NCBI RefSeq assembly: GCF_014646655.1
Contig: NZ_BMNR01000004.1
Coordinates: 310,001-374,000, forward strand
DNA: 64,000 nucleotides
Direction of reading: 5' to 3'
DNA from: Yeosuana aromativorans
GTDB lineage: Bacteria > Bacteroidota > Bacteroidia > Flavobacteriales > Flavobacteriaceae
This document shows, piece by piece, positions 35,077 to 44,169 of the stretch. The notes under the pieces were generated by a model that had not been told where the DNA came from, did no database searches, and saw nothing but the letters and a program-made list of their open reading frames with translations. The position numbers and the translations under genes were made by a program. How positions within the stretch are numbered: position 1 is the first letter of the stretch; every line of letters begins with the position of its first letter.

Positions 35077-36189
35077 ATGACATTTCTTGATTTTGTATTC
35101 TACATGTTTATTCTTGTAGTTTGTATTCAAGTAATTTTTAATCTGCTCTTCTTCGGAAAATTTGCGTTTCTTAAACCCTCAACAAAAACACCAAACAACT
35201 TTGGCATATCGGTCATAATATGCGCAAAAAACGAAGCTAAAAATTTACAGAAATTTTTGCCTTCAGTTGTTTCTCAAGATTATCCCAATTTTGAAATTGT
35301 ACTTATCAATGATGCCTCAAAAGACAAAACCTTTAAGGTCATGGAGTCTTTTGCAAGCAAACACAATAACATCAAACTTGTCAATGTAAAGAACGTTGAA
35401 GCGTTTTGGGGCAATAAAAAATATGCATTGACACTGGGTATTAAAGTGGCCAAACATGAACACCTTTTGTTTACGGATGCCGATTGTAAACCCCTTTCAA
35501 AAGATTGGATTTCCCAAATGGCTGCTTATTTTGATGACTCCAAAACCATTGTTTTGGGGTATGGGCCATATAAAAAAATAAAAAAATCCTTATTAAATAA
35601 ACTGATTCGCTTTGAAACCCTCCAAACAGCTATGCAATACTTATCATTTGCAAAAGTTGGCTTGCCTTATATGGGTGTTGGCCGAAACTTAGCCTACAAA
35701 AAAAGTGAGTTTTTTAATGCCAATGGTTTTATAAGCCATATTGATGTTCGTTCTGGCGATGATGATTTGTTTATCAACCAGGTAGCTACATCAAATAACA
35801 CAACCATTTGTTTTTCTAAAGACAGTTTTACGCAATCTATCCCCAAAACAACCTTTACCGATTGGATCAAACAAAAACGAAGACATATTTCTACAGCAAA
35901 ACATTATAAATTTAAGCACAAGGTTTTATTGACTTTATTATACAGTTCCCAGCTATTGTTTTGGTTGTTGGCATTCGTTCTTTTAATATTTCAGTTCAAT
36001 TGGAAAATTGTACTGGCCTTATTGCTTTTTAGGTTGTGTCTTCAATTTCTTGTTGTGGGCTTCTCAACAAAAAAACTGGGTGAAAAAGATATTTTGTATT
36101 TACTTCCGTTTTTAGAACTGTTTTTAATTAGTGTACAATTAACTATCTTTATAAATAATCTTATTTCAAAACCAAGTCATTGGAAATAG
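35077..36189 (+). CDS. family 2 glycosyltransferase, membrane
   Basis: A 370-residue enzyme with an N-terminal membrane helix and a GT2 catalytic domain: ISVIICAKNEAKNLQKFLPS, FEIVLINDASKDKT, LFTDADCKP (the DxD metal site) and QKRRHIS (product-binding QxxRW-like). Two or three C-terminal helices anchor it. It would transfer a sugar from a nucleotide donor to an envelope acceptor. It begins six bases after the Cys-rich protein and overlaps the next sigma gene by ten bases. Confidence 0.87.
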   Translation: MTFLDFVFYMFILVVCIQVIFNLLFFGKFAFLKPSTKTPNNFGISVIICAKNEAKNLQKFLPSVVSQDYPNFEIVLINDASKDKTFKVMESFASKHNNIKLVNVKNVEAFWGNKKYALTLGIKVAKHEHLLFTDADCKPLSKDWISQMAAYFDDSKTIVLGYGPYKKIKKSLLNKLIRFETLQTAMQYLSFAKVGLPYMGVGRNLAYKKSEFFNANGFISHIDVRSGDDDLFINQVATSNNTTICFSKDSFTQSIPKTTFTDWIKQKRRHISTAKHYKFKHKVLLTLLYSSQLLFWLLAFVLLIFQFNWKIVLALLLFRLCLQFLVVGFSTKKLGEKDILYLLPFLELFLISVQLTIFINNLISKPSHWK

Positions 36190-36725
36190 AAGAGGCCATT
36201 AAACGTGCTAAACAAAACGACCAAAAAGCATTTAATTTCTTGTTAGACACTTTTTGGGATGATGTGTATGGATTTCAATTGAAACGCATTGAGAATGAAA
36301 ATGATGCCGAGGATATTACCATTCAAACATTTTCAAAAGCTTTTGACAGAATTGAAACCTTTGATGAATCTTATAAATTCAAAACCTGGCTCATAGCCAT
36401 ATCAAAAAACATTCACATAGACTTGTTGAGAAAAGACAAAAACCATATATCTCAAAGACATTTTAATGATGATGAGACCTTTTATCAAATTCTTGACGAA
36501 TCGCCTTCTGTGGAAGACACCTTGATTACAGAACAAAATTTAGCTAAATTGCTTCGAGATATTAAAAAGTTAAAACCCCATTATCAGGAAATTATCAACT
36601 TAAGATATTTTCAAGAATTGAGTTACAAAGAAATCTCTGAACAACTCAATGAACCCATGAACAATATAAAAGTGAAATTGTTACGGGCTAAAAAGCTATT
36701 AGCTGAGATTATTCAAGAAAAATAA
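36180..36725 (+). CDS. second ECF-type RNA polymerase sigma factor
   Basis: A 181-residue sigma-70 family factor with region 2 (DAEDITIQTFSKAFDRIETF, FKTWLIAISKNIHIDLLR) and region 4 (INLRYFQELSYKEISEQLNE, NNIKVKLLRAKKLL). The start is TTG at 36180, inside the end of the glycosyltransferase gene. The following gene begins one base after its stop but is not a recognisable anti-sigma factor, unlike the pair at 32617-33947. Its control is therefore unclear. Confidence 0.9.
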   Translation: MEIEEAIKRAKQNDQKAFNFLLDTFWDDVYGFQLKRIENENDAEDITIQTFSKAFDRIETFDESYKFKTWLIAISKNIHIDLLRKDKNHISQRHFNDDETFYQILDESPSVEDTLITEQNLAKLLRDIKKLKPHYQEIINLRYFQELSYKEISEQLNEPMNNIKVKLLRAKKLLAEIIQEK

Positions 36726-36726
36726 A

Positions 36727-37623
36727 ATGGATCAAAACAAACTTCATTGTTATAAGGAGTCAGGAATAGCACCTCCATTAAACATAGCCCTCAGTATAAC
36801 TTGCGGTTTAATTGTCATTTTATTTATAAGCTATTTTTACAGTTTAATAACAACTTATCTCCCTATCATCTATTTTAATTTTTTGATTGTGGTCGCCTTT
36901 GGTTTTATCATTTCTTATGTTAGTAGACTATTTAACATTCTTTTTAAAATCAGAAATCGTAAAAAAGCAATAATCATTACAATAATACTTTCAGTTTTTG
37001 CCGTTTATTTTCAATGGGTAAGCTACCTTTTTATACTATCTTATGAGGATTTAGGTTCTTTTTCAGTCATAAATAATCTTGGTAGTTTTTTCAATCTTCT
37101 TTTCAGACCGGATATAGTATTTATTAACTGTATTGAAATAAACAGAATTGGCTTATGGTCAATTGGAACTTCAGGCATAAATATAAGAGGTGTTGTTTTA
37201 TGGTTGGTTTGGTTAGCAGAAGCTGGTACTATTATTTTTATATCCATAAATAATTTTATGAACTTCAATAAAATTCCCTTTTCTGAAAAAGATAACAAAT
37301 GGTTTAAAAAAGAATTTATAGATTTCGATTTTGAGCATATTGCATTTAAAAAGAATTTTGTAGAAGAATTTAGTATAAATCCTTTTGAATCGATTAGCCA
37401 ATTAAAAAGAGGTGATGGGATAAGGCATTCCAAAATAAGTATTTTTAGATCAGAAACAGAATCAAAAAGCCTAATAACAATTGATAATATTATTGTGACC
37501 CAAAGAGGAAAAGGCAAAAAGGATTACACAAAAGTTTTAGAGTATTGCTATCTTGACAATAATTTTTTAGCTCAATTGAGAGAAAAGTACAAAACAAAAA
37601 AAGCAACACTTTTTGATTACTAA
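36727..37623 (+). CDS. unknown four-helix membrane protein
   Basis: A 298-residue protein I do not recognise. Three hydrophobic helices lie in the first 105 residues (for example NIALSITCGLIVILFISYFY and AIIITIILSVFAVYFQWVSY) and a fourth near residue 155-180 (VVLWLVWLAEAGTIIFISI). The last 110 residues are soluble and charged, with KEFIDFDFEHIAFKKNFVEE and ISIFRSETESKSLITID. It begins one base after an ECF sigma factor and overlaps the Nramp-fold gene by 11 bases. It may regulate the sigma factor or assist the transporter; both are guesses. Confidence 0.7.
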   Translation: MDQNKLHCYKESGIAPPLNIALSITCGLIVILFISYFYSLITTYLPIIYFNFLIVVAFGFIISYVSRLFNILFKIRNRKKAIIITIILSVFAVYFQWVSYLFILSYEDLGSFSVINNLGSFFNLLFRPDIVFINCIEINRIGLWSIGTSGINIRGVVLWLVWLAEAGTIIFISINNFMNFNKIPFSEKDNKWFKKEFIDFDFEHIAFKKNFVEEFSINPFESISQLKRGDGIRHSKISIFRSETESKSLITIDNIIVTQRGKGKKDYTKVLEYCYLDNNFLAQLREKYKTKKATLFDY

Positions 37624-38827
37624 AATTAAAAACCTAGGGCCTGGATTATTATTTGCTGGAGCAGCGATAGGCGTATCCCATTTGGTTCAATCTACACGAG
37701 CAGGAGCCGATTTTGGTTTGGGTTTGCTTTGGGCCTTATTACTGGTAAATATATTTAAATATCCATTTTTTCAATTTGGCCCAAGATATGCAACGGCTAC
37801 TGGGGAAAGCTTGCTTGATGGCTATAAAAAACTGGGCAAAGGTGTTTTAACAACCTACTATATACTTAATATTGCCACCATGTTTACCATTCAAACGGCG
37901 GTAACCATTGTCACTGCTGGATTAGCATCCTCCCTGTTTGGCAACTTTATTAGTGTTGAAATGTGGACTATCGTGATATTGGCCATTTGCTTTTCATTAT
38001 TGATTTTAGGAAAATATAAATTATTGGATAGGCTGATGAAAGTGATTGTACTAACACTTACAATAAGCACTATTGCTGCTGTGTGTATGGCATTTTCTCA
38101 AAATTCCAGTCCGCTTTCCATAACCCAAATACTTCCTAACAATCCCATGGAAGTAGCCTTTTTAATTGCCTTTATGGGATGGATGCCGGCACCATTGGAT
38201 GTTTCGGTTTGGCAATCGCTTTGGGCCATAGAAAAAAACAAAGACACCCAATCATACAGTCCGAAATCTGCCTTATTTGATTTCAATATTGGTTATTTAA
38301 GCACCATAGTTATTGGCGTTGGATTTTTGCTGTTAGGGGCATTAGTGATGTTCAATAGTGGCGAAACATTTAGTGCTTCAGCAGGTGTTTTTTCCAATCA
38401 GTTAATTGATCTTTACACAAATAGTTTAGGTGAATGGGCCCATTATATTATAGCTATCGCTGCTTTTACCACCATGTTCAGTACAACCATTACCACATTG
38501 GATGCCTCACCAAGAGCCATGGATAAAACCACCGAATTGCTGTTTAACAAATCCTCTAAGTATGGATATTTGGGTTGGATTATTTTACTCACCTTGGGCA
38601 CTATCGGAATCTTTTTCTTTTTGGATTCTGAAATGGGACTGCTCATCAAAATCGCAACCATATTATCGTTTATCACGGCACCATTTTATGCTATCATTAA
38701 TTATAAACTAATTTCAAGTAAACATACACCCAAAGCATGGCATCCATCAAGACAATTACATGTTTTAAGTTGGTTGGGAATCCTTTTTTTAATTGGATTT
38801 AGCGTTTGGTATCTTACCACATTATAA
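37613..38827 (+). CDS. divergent Nramp-fold metal transporter-like protein
   Basis: A 404-residue membrane protein with about 11 helices, related to Nramp carriers. The N-terminus is KIKNLGPGLLFAGAAIGVSH. Classical Nramp proteins have DPGN in helix 1 and MPH in helix 6; here the corresponding places read AAIGVSH and GWMPAPLD, so the usual Mn/Fe ligands are absent. The substrate is therefore uncertain. The TTG start at 37613 lies inside the previous gene. A role in import of some divalent cation is likely only by fold. Confidence 0.75.
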   Translation: MITKIKNLGPGLLFAGAAIGVSHLVQSTRAGADFGLGLLWALLLVNIFKYPFFQFGPRYATATGESLLDGYKKLGKGVLTTYYILNIATMFTIQTAVTIVTAGLASSLFGNFISVEMWTIVILAICFSLLILGKYKLLDRLMKVIVLTLTISTIAAVCMAFSQNSSPLSITQILPNNPMEVAFLIAFMGWMPAPLDVSVWQSLWAIEKNKDTQSYSPKSALFDFNIGYLSTIVIGVGFLLLGALVMFNSGETFSASAGVFSNQLIDLYTNSLGEWAHYIIAIAAFTTMFSTTITTLDASPRAMDKTTELLFNKSSKYGYLGWIILLTLGTIGIFFFLDSEMGLLIKIATILSFITAPFYAIINYKLISSKHTPKAWHPSRQLHVLSWLGILFLIGFSVWYLTTL

Positions 38828-38850
38828 CTTAAGTTTTAGAGAATACTTTG

Positions 38851-38858
38851 TATCTTTG
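38851..38858 (+). promoter_or_regulatory. -7 element (TATCTTTG) for lipA
   Basis: TATCTTTG ends 17 bases before the lipA ATG at 38876, so the leader would be about ten bases. It rules out the GTG at 38858 as the start. Confidence 0.45.
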
Positions 38859-38875
38859 TGGCTTTCTTTTTAGTT

Positions 38876-39754
38876 ATGGAAACAGAAACACTATCAAATA
38901 TATTACCAGAACGACAAGCCAAACCTAAATGGTTACGGGTAAAGTTGCCAACTGGCAAAAAATATACGGAACTAAGAGGGTTGGTCGACAAATACAAACT
39001 CAATACCATCTGCACGTCTGGAAGTTGTCCTAATATGGGTGAATGTTGGGGAGAAGGCACTGCAACCTTTATGATTTTAGGAAATATTTGTACACGTTCC
39101 TGTGGATTTTGTGGTGTAAAAACAGGCCGTCCAGAAACCATTGATTGGGATGAGCCCGAAAAAGTGGCTCGTTCCATAAAAATCATGAATATCAAACACG
39201 CCGTTTTAACCAGTGTTGATAGAGACGATTTAAAAGATATGGGTAGTATTATGTGGGCGGAAACTGTAAAAGCGGTTAGAAGAATGAATCCAGAAACCAC
39301 GCTTGAAACCTTGATTCCTGATTTTCAAGGTGTGGAACAACATATTGACAGAATTATTGCTGTAGCTCCTGAGGTTGTGTCGCATAATATTGAAACCGTT
39401 AGGCGTCTGACACGTGAGGTGCGTATTCAAGCAAAATACGATCGTAGTTTAGGTGTTTTAAAATACTTAAAGCAACAAGGACAACGACGTACAAAATCTG
39501 GCATCATGCTAGGACTTGGTGAAACTCGGGAGGAAGTGATTGAAACGCTTCACGATTTAAAAGCGAATGATGTTGATGTGGTTACCATTGGTCAATATTT
39601 GCAACCCAGTAAAAAACACCTACCGGTAAAACAATTTATAAATCCAGATCAATTTAAGGAATACGAAGAGATTGGTCTTGGCCTTGGGTTCCGTCATGTT
39701 GAAAGCAGCGCCTTGGTTCGCTCGTCATACAAGGCCCAAAAACACATTCAGTAA
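38876..39754 (+). CDS. lipA: lipoyl synthase
   Basis: A 292-residue radical SAM enzyme that inserts two sulfurs into octanoyl groups on dehydrogenase E2 and GcvH proteins. Both iron-sulfur sites are visible: the auxiliary cluster ([13 protein letters not shown]) and the radical [13 protein letters not shown]. The C-terminal RSSY motif needed for auxiliary cluster binding is present (LVRSSYKAQ). The start at METETLSN is used, six codons inside a longer frame that overlaps a promoter. Confidence 0.95.
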   Translation: METETLSNILPERQAKPKWLRVKLPTGKKYTELRGLVDKYKLNTICTSGSCPNMGECWGEGTATFMILGNICTRSCGFCGVKTGRPETIDWDEPEKVARSIKIMNIKHAVLTSVDRDDLKDMGSIMWAETVKAVRRMNPETTLETLIPDFQGVEQHIDRIIAVAPEVVSHNIETVRRLTREVRIQAKYDRSLGVLKYLKQQGQRRTKSGIMLGLGETREEVIETLHDLKANDVDVVTIGQYLQPSKKHLPVKQFINPDQFKEYEEIGLGLGFRHVESSALVRSSYKAQKHIQ

Positions 39755-39756
39755 TC

Positions 39757-40773
39757 ATGATTACTGTTGCTATCAATGGGTTTGGTAGAATAGGCCGGCG
39801 TGTATTTAGATTACTGCAAGACCATGATAACATACAAGTAGTTGCCATAAATGATTTGGCAAATGCAAGAACGTTAAGCCATCTTTTAAAATATGATAGT
39901 ATTCATGGCATTTTTAATGCTACCGTTTCTTATAATGACCATCATATTATTGTTAATGACCACCCTGTCCATTTACTGAACCATAAACATCCAAAAGATA
40001 TTGATTGGTCACCATACCATGTTGACTTTGTAATTGAGTCTACCGGAAAATTTAAAACCAAAACTGATTTAGAATACCATATAAAAAATGGAGCAAAACG
40101 AGTTATTTTAAGCGTTCCTCCTATCGAAGATGACATAAAAACCATTGTTATGGGCGTTAATGATGAAATCATTGATGGTTCTGAGACCATTGTTTCCAAT
40201 GCGTCTTGTACTACAAACAATGCGGCACCAATGATTGATATTATCAATACGCTTTGTGGTATCAATCAAGCCTACATAACAACCGTTCATTCTTATACAA
40301 CCGATCAAAGTTTACATGACCAACCCCATCATGATTTGCGACGAGCACGAGCCGCTGGGCAATCCATTGTTCCTACAACAACCGGAGCCGCAAAAGCATT
40401 GACAAAAATTTTTCCAGAACTTTCTGATGCTATTGGAGGTTGTGGGATTAGAGTGCCCGTGGCTAATGGGTCTTTAACAGATATAACATTTAATGTTAAA
40501 CGCCATGTGACTATAGAAGATATTAATAATGCATTTAAATCTGCCTCAAAAAATAAATATAAGGGTATTTTGGAATATACAGAAGACCCTATTGTTTCCA
40601 TAGATATTGTTGGGAATTCGCATTCTTGTATCTTTGATTCTCAAATGACATCCGTAATAGGAAACATGGTAAAAATAATCGGTTGGTATGATAATGAAAC
40701 TGGTTATTCTAGTAGAATTATTGATTTATTGTGCAATTTATCGGAAAAAAATAACGTTTTATCGAAAAAATAA
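39757..40773 (+). CDS. gap: type I glyceraldehyde-3-phosphate dehydrogenase
   Basis: A 338-residue NAD-dependent dehydrogenase of glycolysis. Motifs: INGFGRIGRR (NAD), the catalytic SNASCTTN with Cys151, HSYTTDQ with the catalytic His, and RRARAAGQSIVPTTTGAAKA. Details such as SLHDQPHHDL (canonical TLDAPHKDL) mark it as a divergent copy. It begins two bases after the lipA stop, an unusual place for a central glycolytic gene, so it may be a second isozyme. Confidence 0.9.
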   Translation: MITVAINGFGRIGRRVFRLLQDHDNIQVVAINDLANARTLSHLLKYDSIHGIFNATVSYNDHHIIVNDHPVHLLNHKHPKDIDWSPYHVDFVIESTGKFKTKTDLEYHIKNGAKRVILSVPPIEDDIKTIVMGVNDEIIDGSETIVSNASCTTNNAAPMIDIINTLCGINQAYITTVHSYTTDQSLHDQPHHDLRRARAAGQSIVPTTTGAAKALTKIFPELSDAIGGCGIRVPVANGSLTDITFNVKRHVTIEDINNAFKSASKNKYKGILEYTEDPIVSIDIVGNSHSCIFDSQMTSVIGNMVKIIGWYDNETGYSSRIIDLLCNLSEKNNVLSKK

Positions 40774-40774
40774 T

Positions 40775-40782
40775 TATATTTG
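40775..40782 (+). promoter_or_regulatory. -7 element (TATATTTG) for the hybrid kinase
   Basis: TATATTTG directly follows the gap stop region. It lies 10 bases before the ATG at 40793 and 19 before the ATG at 40802, so the latter may be the real start. Confidence 0.4.
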
Positions 40783-40792
40783 TCGATGATAA

Positions 40793-43030
40793 ATGGAACA
40801 TATGACCCAAATCTATAAGCACATATTAGTCCTTTTTATGTTGTTGTCTCTCAGTATGTCATCACAAAATTCTGTTGATAAAGATCCTGAAATACTACAA
40901 AACAACATCAATTATCGTATCACACAGTCAGAATATGATATTGATAATTACAATTATTACGAAGCACAAAAAAAACTGGATGATGCTTTAGAAATTGCTA
41001 CTGAAATCGATGACAAAAAGAGCATTGGCCTGATTTATTCCAAAAAAGGAAGGCTTCAACTCATTATAGAAGATTTAGATGAAGCCATTGTATCACTCAA
41101 CAAAGCAATTGAAGTGCAGCGCCTTGCAAAAGACAATGAAAATCTTGGCAATTCATACAAAACCTTTGGAGATATTTATGTCAGCAAAGAAAACTACAAA
41201 CAGGCACTGGATTATTACCGATCAGCACAAACACTCTTTGAGCAAGAAGGTTTGAATAAAGAATTGGCAGATGTTCTTTTAAGTGAAGGAAAAACCTATA
41301 TCAGCATAAAAAATTACAGTAAAGCACGAATGCTCATTGAGCAATCCATAGCCATAGCAAAACGATTTGATTTATTTAAAACTGAAAGTAGTGCCCTGAT
41401 CAATCACGGAAAAGTATATACTGCTTTAGGCGATCCGGCAAAAGCACTTACTTACGCCAATGAAGGATTGGCCATAGCCAAGACCAACCATTTTTCAGAA
41501 ATAATAAATGAAGGTTATTTGGTGCTAAGTGATATCAACCAAAAAATTGGTGACTACAAACTATCCAATGACTATTTAAGAAGCCATATAAAACTATCTG
41601 ATTCCCTTAGAAAAGTAAAACGGGAAAACCTATCAGAAGAAAAGAAAATACAGTTTTTGCTAAATGACCAAATTGAAAACAACAAAAAACAAAAAGAGCA
41701 ATTAGAAGAAGCTAACAACAAGAATGATTTAGGCACTTTAATTTCCATATTGAGTGTTGCCTTAATCACAATATTGTCCTTATTAACACTGTCACTTTAC
41801 AAGAACAACAACATACGGTTAAAGACCAACAATATGCTACATAAAAAAAATGCCGAGCTTATTGTTGCCAAAGAAAAAGCTGAATTAGCCTCAAAAACAA
41901 AGGCCAATTTCTTGTCAACCGTAACGCATGAGCTAAGGACACCCTTATATGCCGTAACGGGATTGAGCAATATGTTGCTGGAAGAAAATCCAAAACCAGA
42001 GCAAATCCAACATTTAAAATCACTTAAATTCTCTGGTGATTATTTATTGACTTTTATCAATGATATTTTACAGATAAACAAAATTGAAGCCAACAAAGTA
42101 GATATTGAACCCGAAATTTTCAACTTAAAAAAGAAAATCAACAATATCATATTAGCCTTAAACAACTCGGCTCAAGACAACAACACCAAACTTCATTTTG
42201 AATATGATAAAACACTTCCAGAAAACTTTATTGCAGACCAATTAAAGATCTCCCAAATCCTTATTAACTTAATTGGTAATTCAATTAAATTCACAAAAGA
42301 CGGTGATATTTGGATCAGGGTTTACAAACTGAGTGAAGACAATGACATTTACAATTTACGTTTTGAAGTTGAGGACAATGGTATTGGCATCAGCGAGGAA
42401 AAACAGGAAAACATGTTTGAAAGTTTTTCTCAAGGCTCCATTCAAATCAACCGTAAATATGGCGGTACGGGATTAGGTCTTTCCATTGTAAAAGGTTTGA
42501 TTGAAATCTTAAAAGGTAAAATCTATTTAAAAAGTGAGTTGGGAGTAGGTTCTACTTTTTACTTTGAGATTCCTTTGAAATATACAGGTGAGGAAGTAAA
42601 AGACACAAAAGTTACCCTATTTAACGAAGCTAAGGAATTAGACCTGACAAATGTAAAAGTCTTGGTGGTTGAGGATAACAAGATAAACCAAATGATCACC
42701 AAGAAAATACTCACCAAAATGGATCTTAACTGTGAAGTGATAGATAATGGCGAAGCAGCTGTTGATATGGTTAAAACAAACAAATACGACATTGTTTTAA
42801 TGGATATTCATATGCCGGGAATCAGTGGTATTGAAGCTACTAAAATCATTAGGACTTTTGATAAGGAACTAACTATTTTTGCGCTTACAGCCGTAACCAT
42901 AGAAGATAAAATGCACGAGTTTGAAGAAGCTGGTTTTACCGATATTATTCCAAAGCCATTTAAACAAGAAGAGTTTGAGAAAAAACTGTTTAATGCCCTT
43001 TCCAATACTGATAAATCGGCTACCGCTTAG
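40793..43030 (+). CDS. TPR hybrid sensor histidine kinase/response regulator
   Basis: A 745-residue sensor. A signal segment (HILVLFMLLSLSMSSQN) is followed by about six tetratricopeptide repeats (residues 45-280), a coiled coil and one membrane helix (LGTLISILSVALITILSLL, about residues 305-325). The kinase core has HisKA with His379 (VTHELRTPLYAV), the N box IGNSIKFTKDG, and GTGLGLSIVKGL. A receiver domain ends the protein, with Asp671 in VLMDIHMPGISG. The TPR region would face the periplasm. No output domain or cognate regulator lies nearby. The stop overlaps convergent lpxK by 11 bases. Confidence 0.9.
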   Translation: MEHMTQIYKHILVLFMLLSLSMSSQNSVDKDPEILQNNINYRITQSEYDIDNYNYYEAQKKLDDALEIATEIDDKKSIGLIYSKKGRLQLIIEDLDEAIVSLNKAIEVQRLAKDNENLGNSYKTFGDIYVSKENYKQALDYYRSAQTLFEQEGLNKELADVLLSEGKTYISIKNYSKARMLIEQSIAIAKRFDLFKTESSALINHGKVYTALGDPAKALTYANEGLAIAKTNHFSEIINEGYLVLSDINQKIGDYKLSNDYLRSHIKLSDSLRKVKRENLSEEKKIQFLLNDQIENNKKQKEQLEEANNKNDLGTLISILSVALITILSLLTLSLYKNNNIRLKTNNMLHKKNAELIVAKEKAELASKTKANFLSTVTHELRTPLYAVTGLSNMLLEENPKPEQIQHLKSLKFSGDYLLTFINDILQINKIEANKVDIEPEIFNLKKKINNIILALNNSAQDNNTKLHFEYDKTLPENFIADQLKISQILINLIGNSIKFTKDGDIWIRVYKLSEDNDIYNLRFEVEDNGIGISEEKQENMFESFSQGSIQINRKYGGTGLGLSIVKGLIEILKGKIYLKSELGVGSTFYFEIPLKYTGEEVKDTKVTLFNEAKELDLTNVKVLVVEDNKINQMITKKILTKMDLNCEVIDNGEAAVDMVKTNKYDIVLMDIHMPGISGIEATKIIRTFDKELTIFALTAVTIEDKMHEFEEAGFTDIIPKPFKQEEFEKKLFNALSNTDKSATA

Positions 43031-44030
43031 AAGCCACAAACTCTTTGATTAAACCATCAAATTTTAACGAATCATCAATAGCTATAGTTATTGGCAAATA
43101 GAATAGTTTTTCTTTTAAGGATTTGTATTTCTGTAGCCGCATAAAGTCCTTTTCGGTTGTCACAATTAGCTCTTTTGTATTCAATTCAGCAATATCTTGC
43201 TCAGTAAATTCGTAATGATCCTTGTAATTTAAATGTTCAAATGCCAGGTGCTTACCTTTTAAGTGATCTACCAAGGACTTGGCATTGGCAATACCTGTTA
43301 CTAAAGTAAACGCCTTTAAATCTGAGATTTTCATGCTACAATCAATTGACTGCAACACGTCTGAATACACAACCGAGCTAAAAAAAACAGACTGATAGGC
43401 TTCGGGGTTTAATTCTTTCGTGATTTGCTCTTTCTCACTTTCGGTCAAATCCAAAGGGCATTTAGTAACCACGATAATTTGGGCTCGCTTGGCGCCACTT
43501 GCAGGCTCTCTTAAATTACCCGCAGGCAACACAAAATCCTTTGTGTATATATCAGCATAGGTTGTGAGCAAAATATTAAATCCTGCCTTCACTTTTCTAT
43601 GCTGAAAGGCATCATCCAATAAAATAATTTCTGGCGAATTCTCTAATTTCTGCAGCGTTTTGATTCCATGTGTTCTTTCTGCATCAACAGCCACATGAAT
43701 AGTGTTTTTAAATTTTGAATAAAATTGAAATGGTTCATCACCTAATGTTTCATCTGTGTCATTTTCAGTTGCCAATTGAAATCCTTTGGTTTTCCGTTTA
43801 TAACCTCGGCTTAATGTAGCGACTTTATACTCATTCTTGAGCATTTCTATTAAATACTCAATCATGGGCGTTTTACCAGTTCCACCAACACTCAAATTGC
43901 CAACACAAATCACGGGCAAATTAAATGCCACCGATTTTTTTATCCCAATATCATACAGTTTGTTGCGCAAACATGTTACGGCATAGTAAACAGGAACAAA
44001 AGGAAATAATATTTTTCTGTAAAACTTCAC
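43020..44030 (-). CDS. lpxK: tetraacyldisaccharide 4'-kinase
   Basis: A 336-residue membrane-associated kinase of lipid A synthesis, which phosphorylates the 4' position of the disaccharide precursor. The N-terminal hydrophobic stretch (ILFPFVPVYYAVTCLRNKLY) is followed by the Walker A NLSVGGTGKTPMIEYL, and LLDDAFQHRKV and VTTEKDFMRL are typical. The start is GTG at 44030, because the family begins at this position. It confirms a Gram-negative envelope. Confidence 0.93.
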   Translation of the reverse strand: MKFYRKILFPFVPVYYAVTCLRNKLYDIGIKKSVAFNLPVICVGNLSVGGTGKTPMIEYLIEMLKNEYKVATLSRGYKRKTKGFQLATENDTDETLGDEPFQFYSKFKNTIHVAVDAERTHGIKTLQKLENSPEIILLDDAFQHRKVKAGFNILLTTYADIYTKDFVLPAGNLREPASGAKRAQIIVVTKCPLDLTESEKEQITKELNPEAYQSVFFSSVVYSDVLQSIDCSMKISDLKAFTLVTGIANAKSLVDHLKGKHLAFEHLNYKDHYEFTEQDIAELNTKELIVTTEKDFMRLQKYKSLKEKLFYLPITIAIDDSLKFDGLIKEFVASKR

Positions 44031-44143
44031 TGAATGAAAATTGATTTCAAATTAACACTTAAAAGACAAAGTAAAGATTATTTTTTTTAAAAGGTTGAAT
44101 GTGTCAATTGAAAAATAAAAAGCACTGTTCACTCTAAATATTT

Positions 44144-44151
44144 TATCTTTG
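44144..44151 (+). promoter_or_regulatory. -7 element (TATCTTTG) for the Nif3-like gene
   Basis: TATCTTTGAAAT lies 18 bases before the ATG at 44170 and matches TAnnTTTG. No -33 TTG is evident. Confidence 0.45.
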
Positions 44152-44169
44152 AAATAAAACATAAAAACC

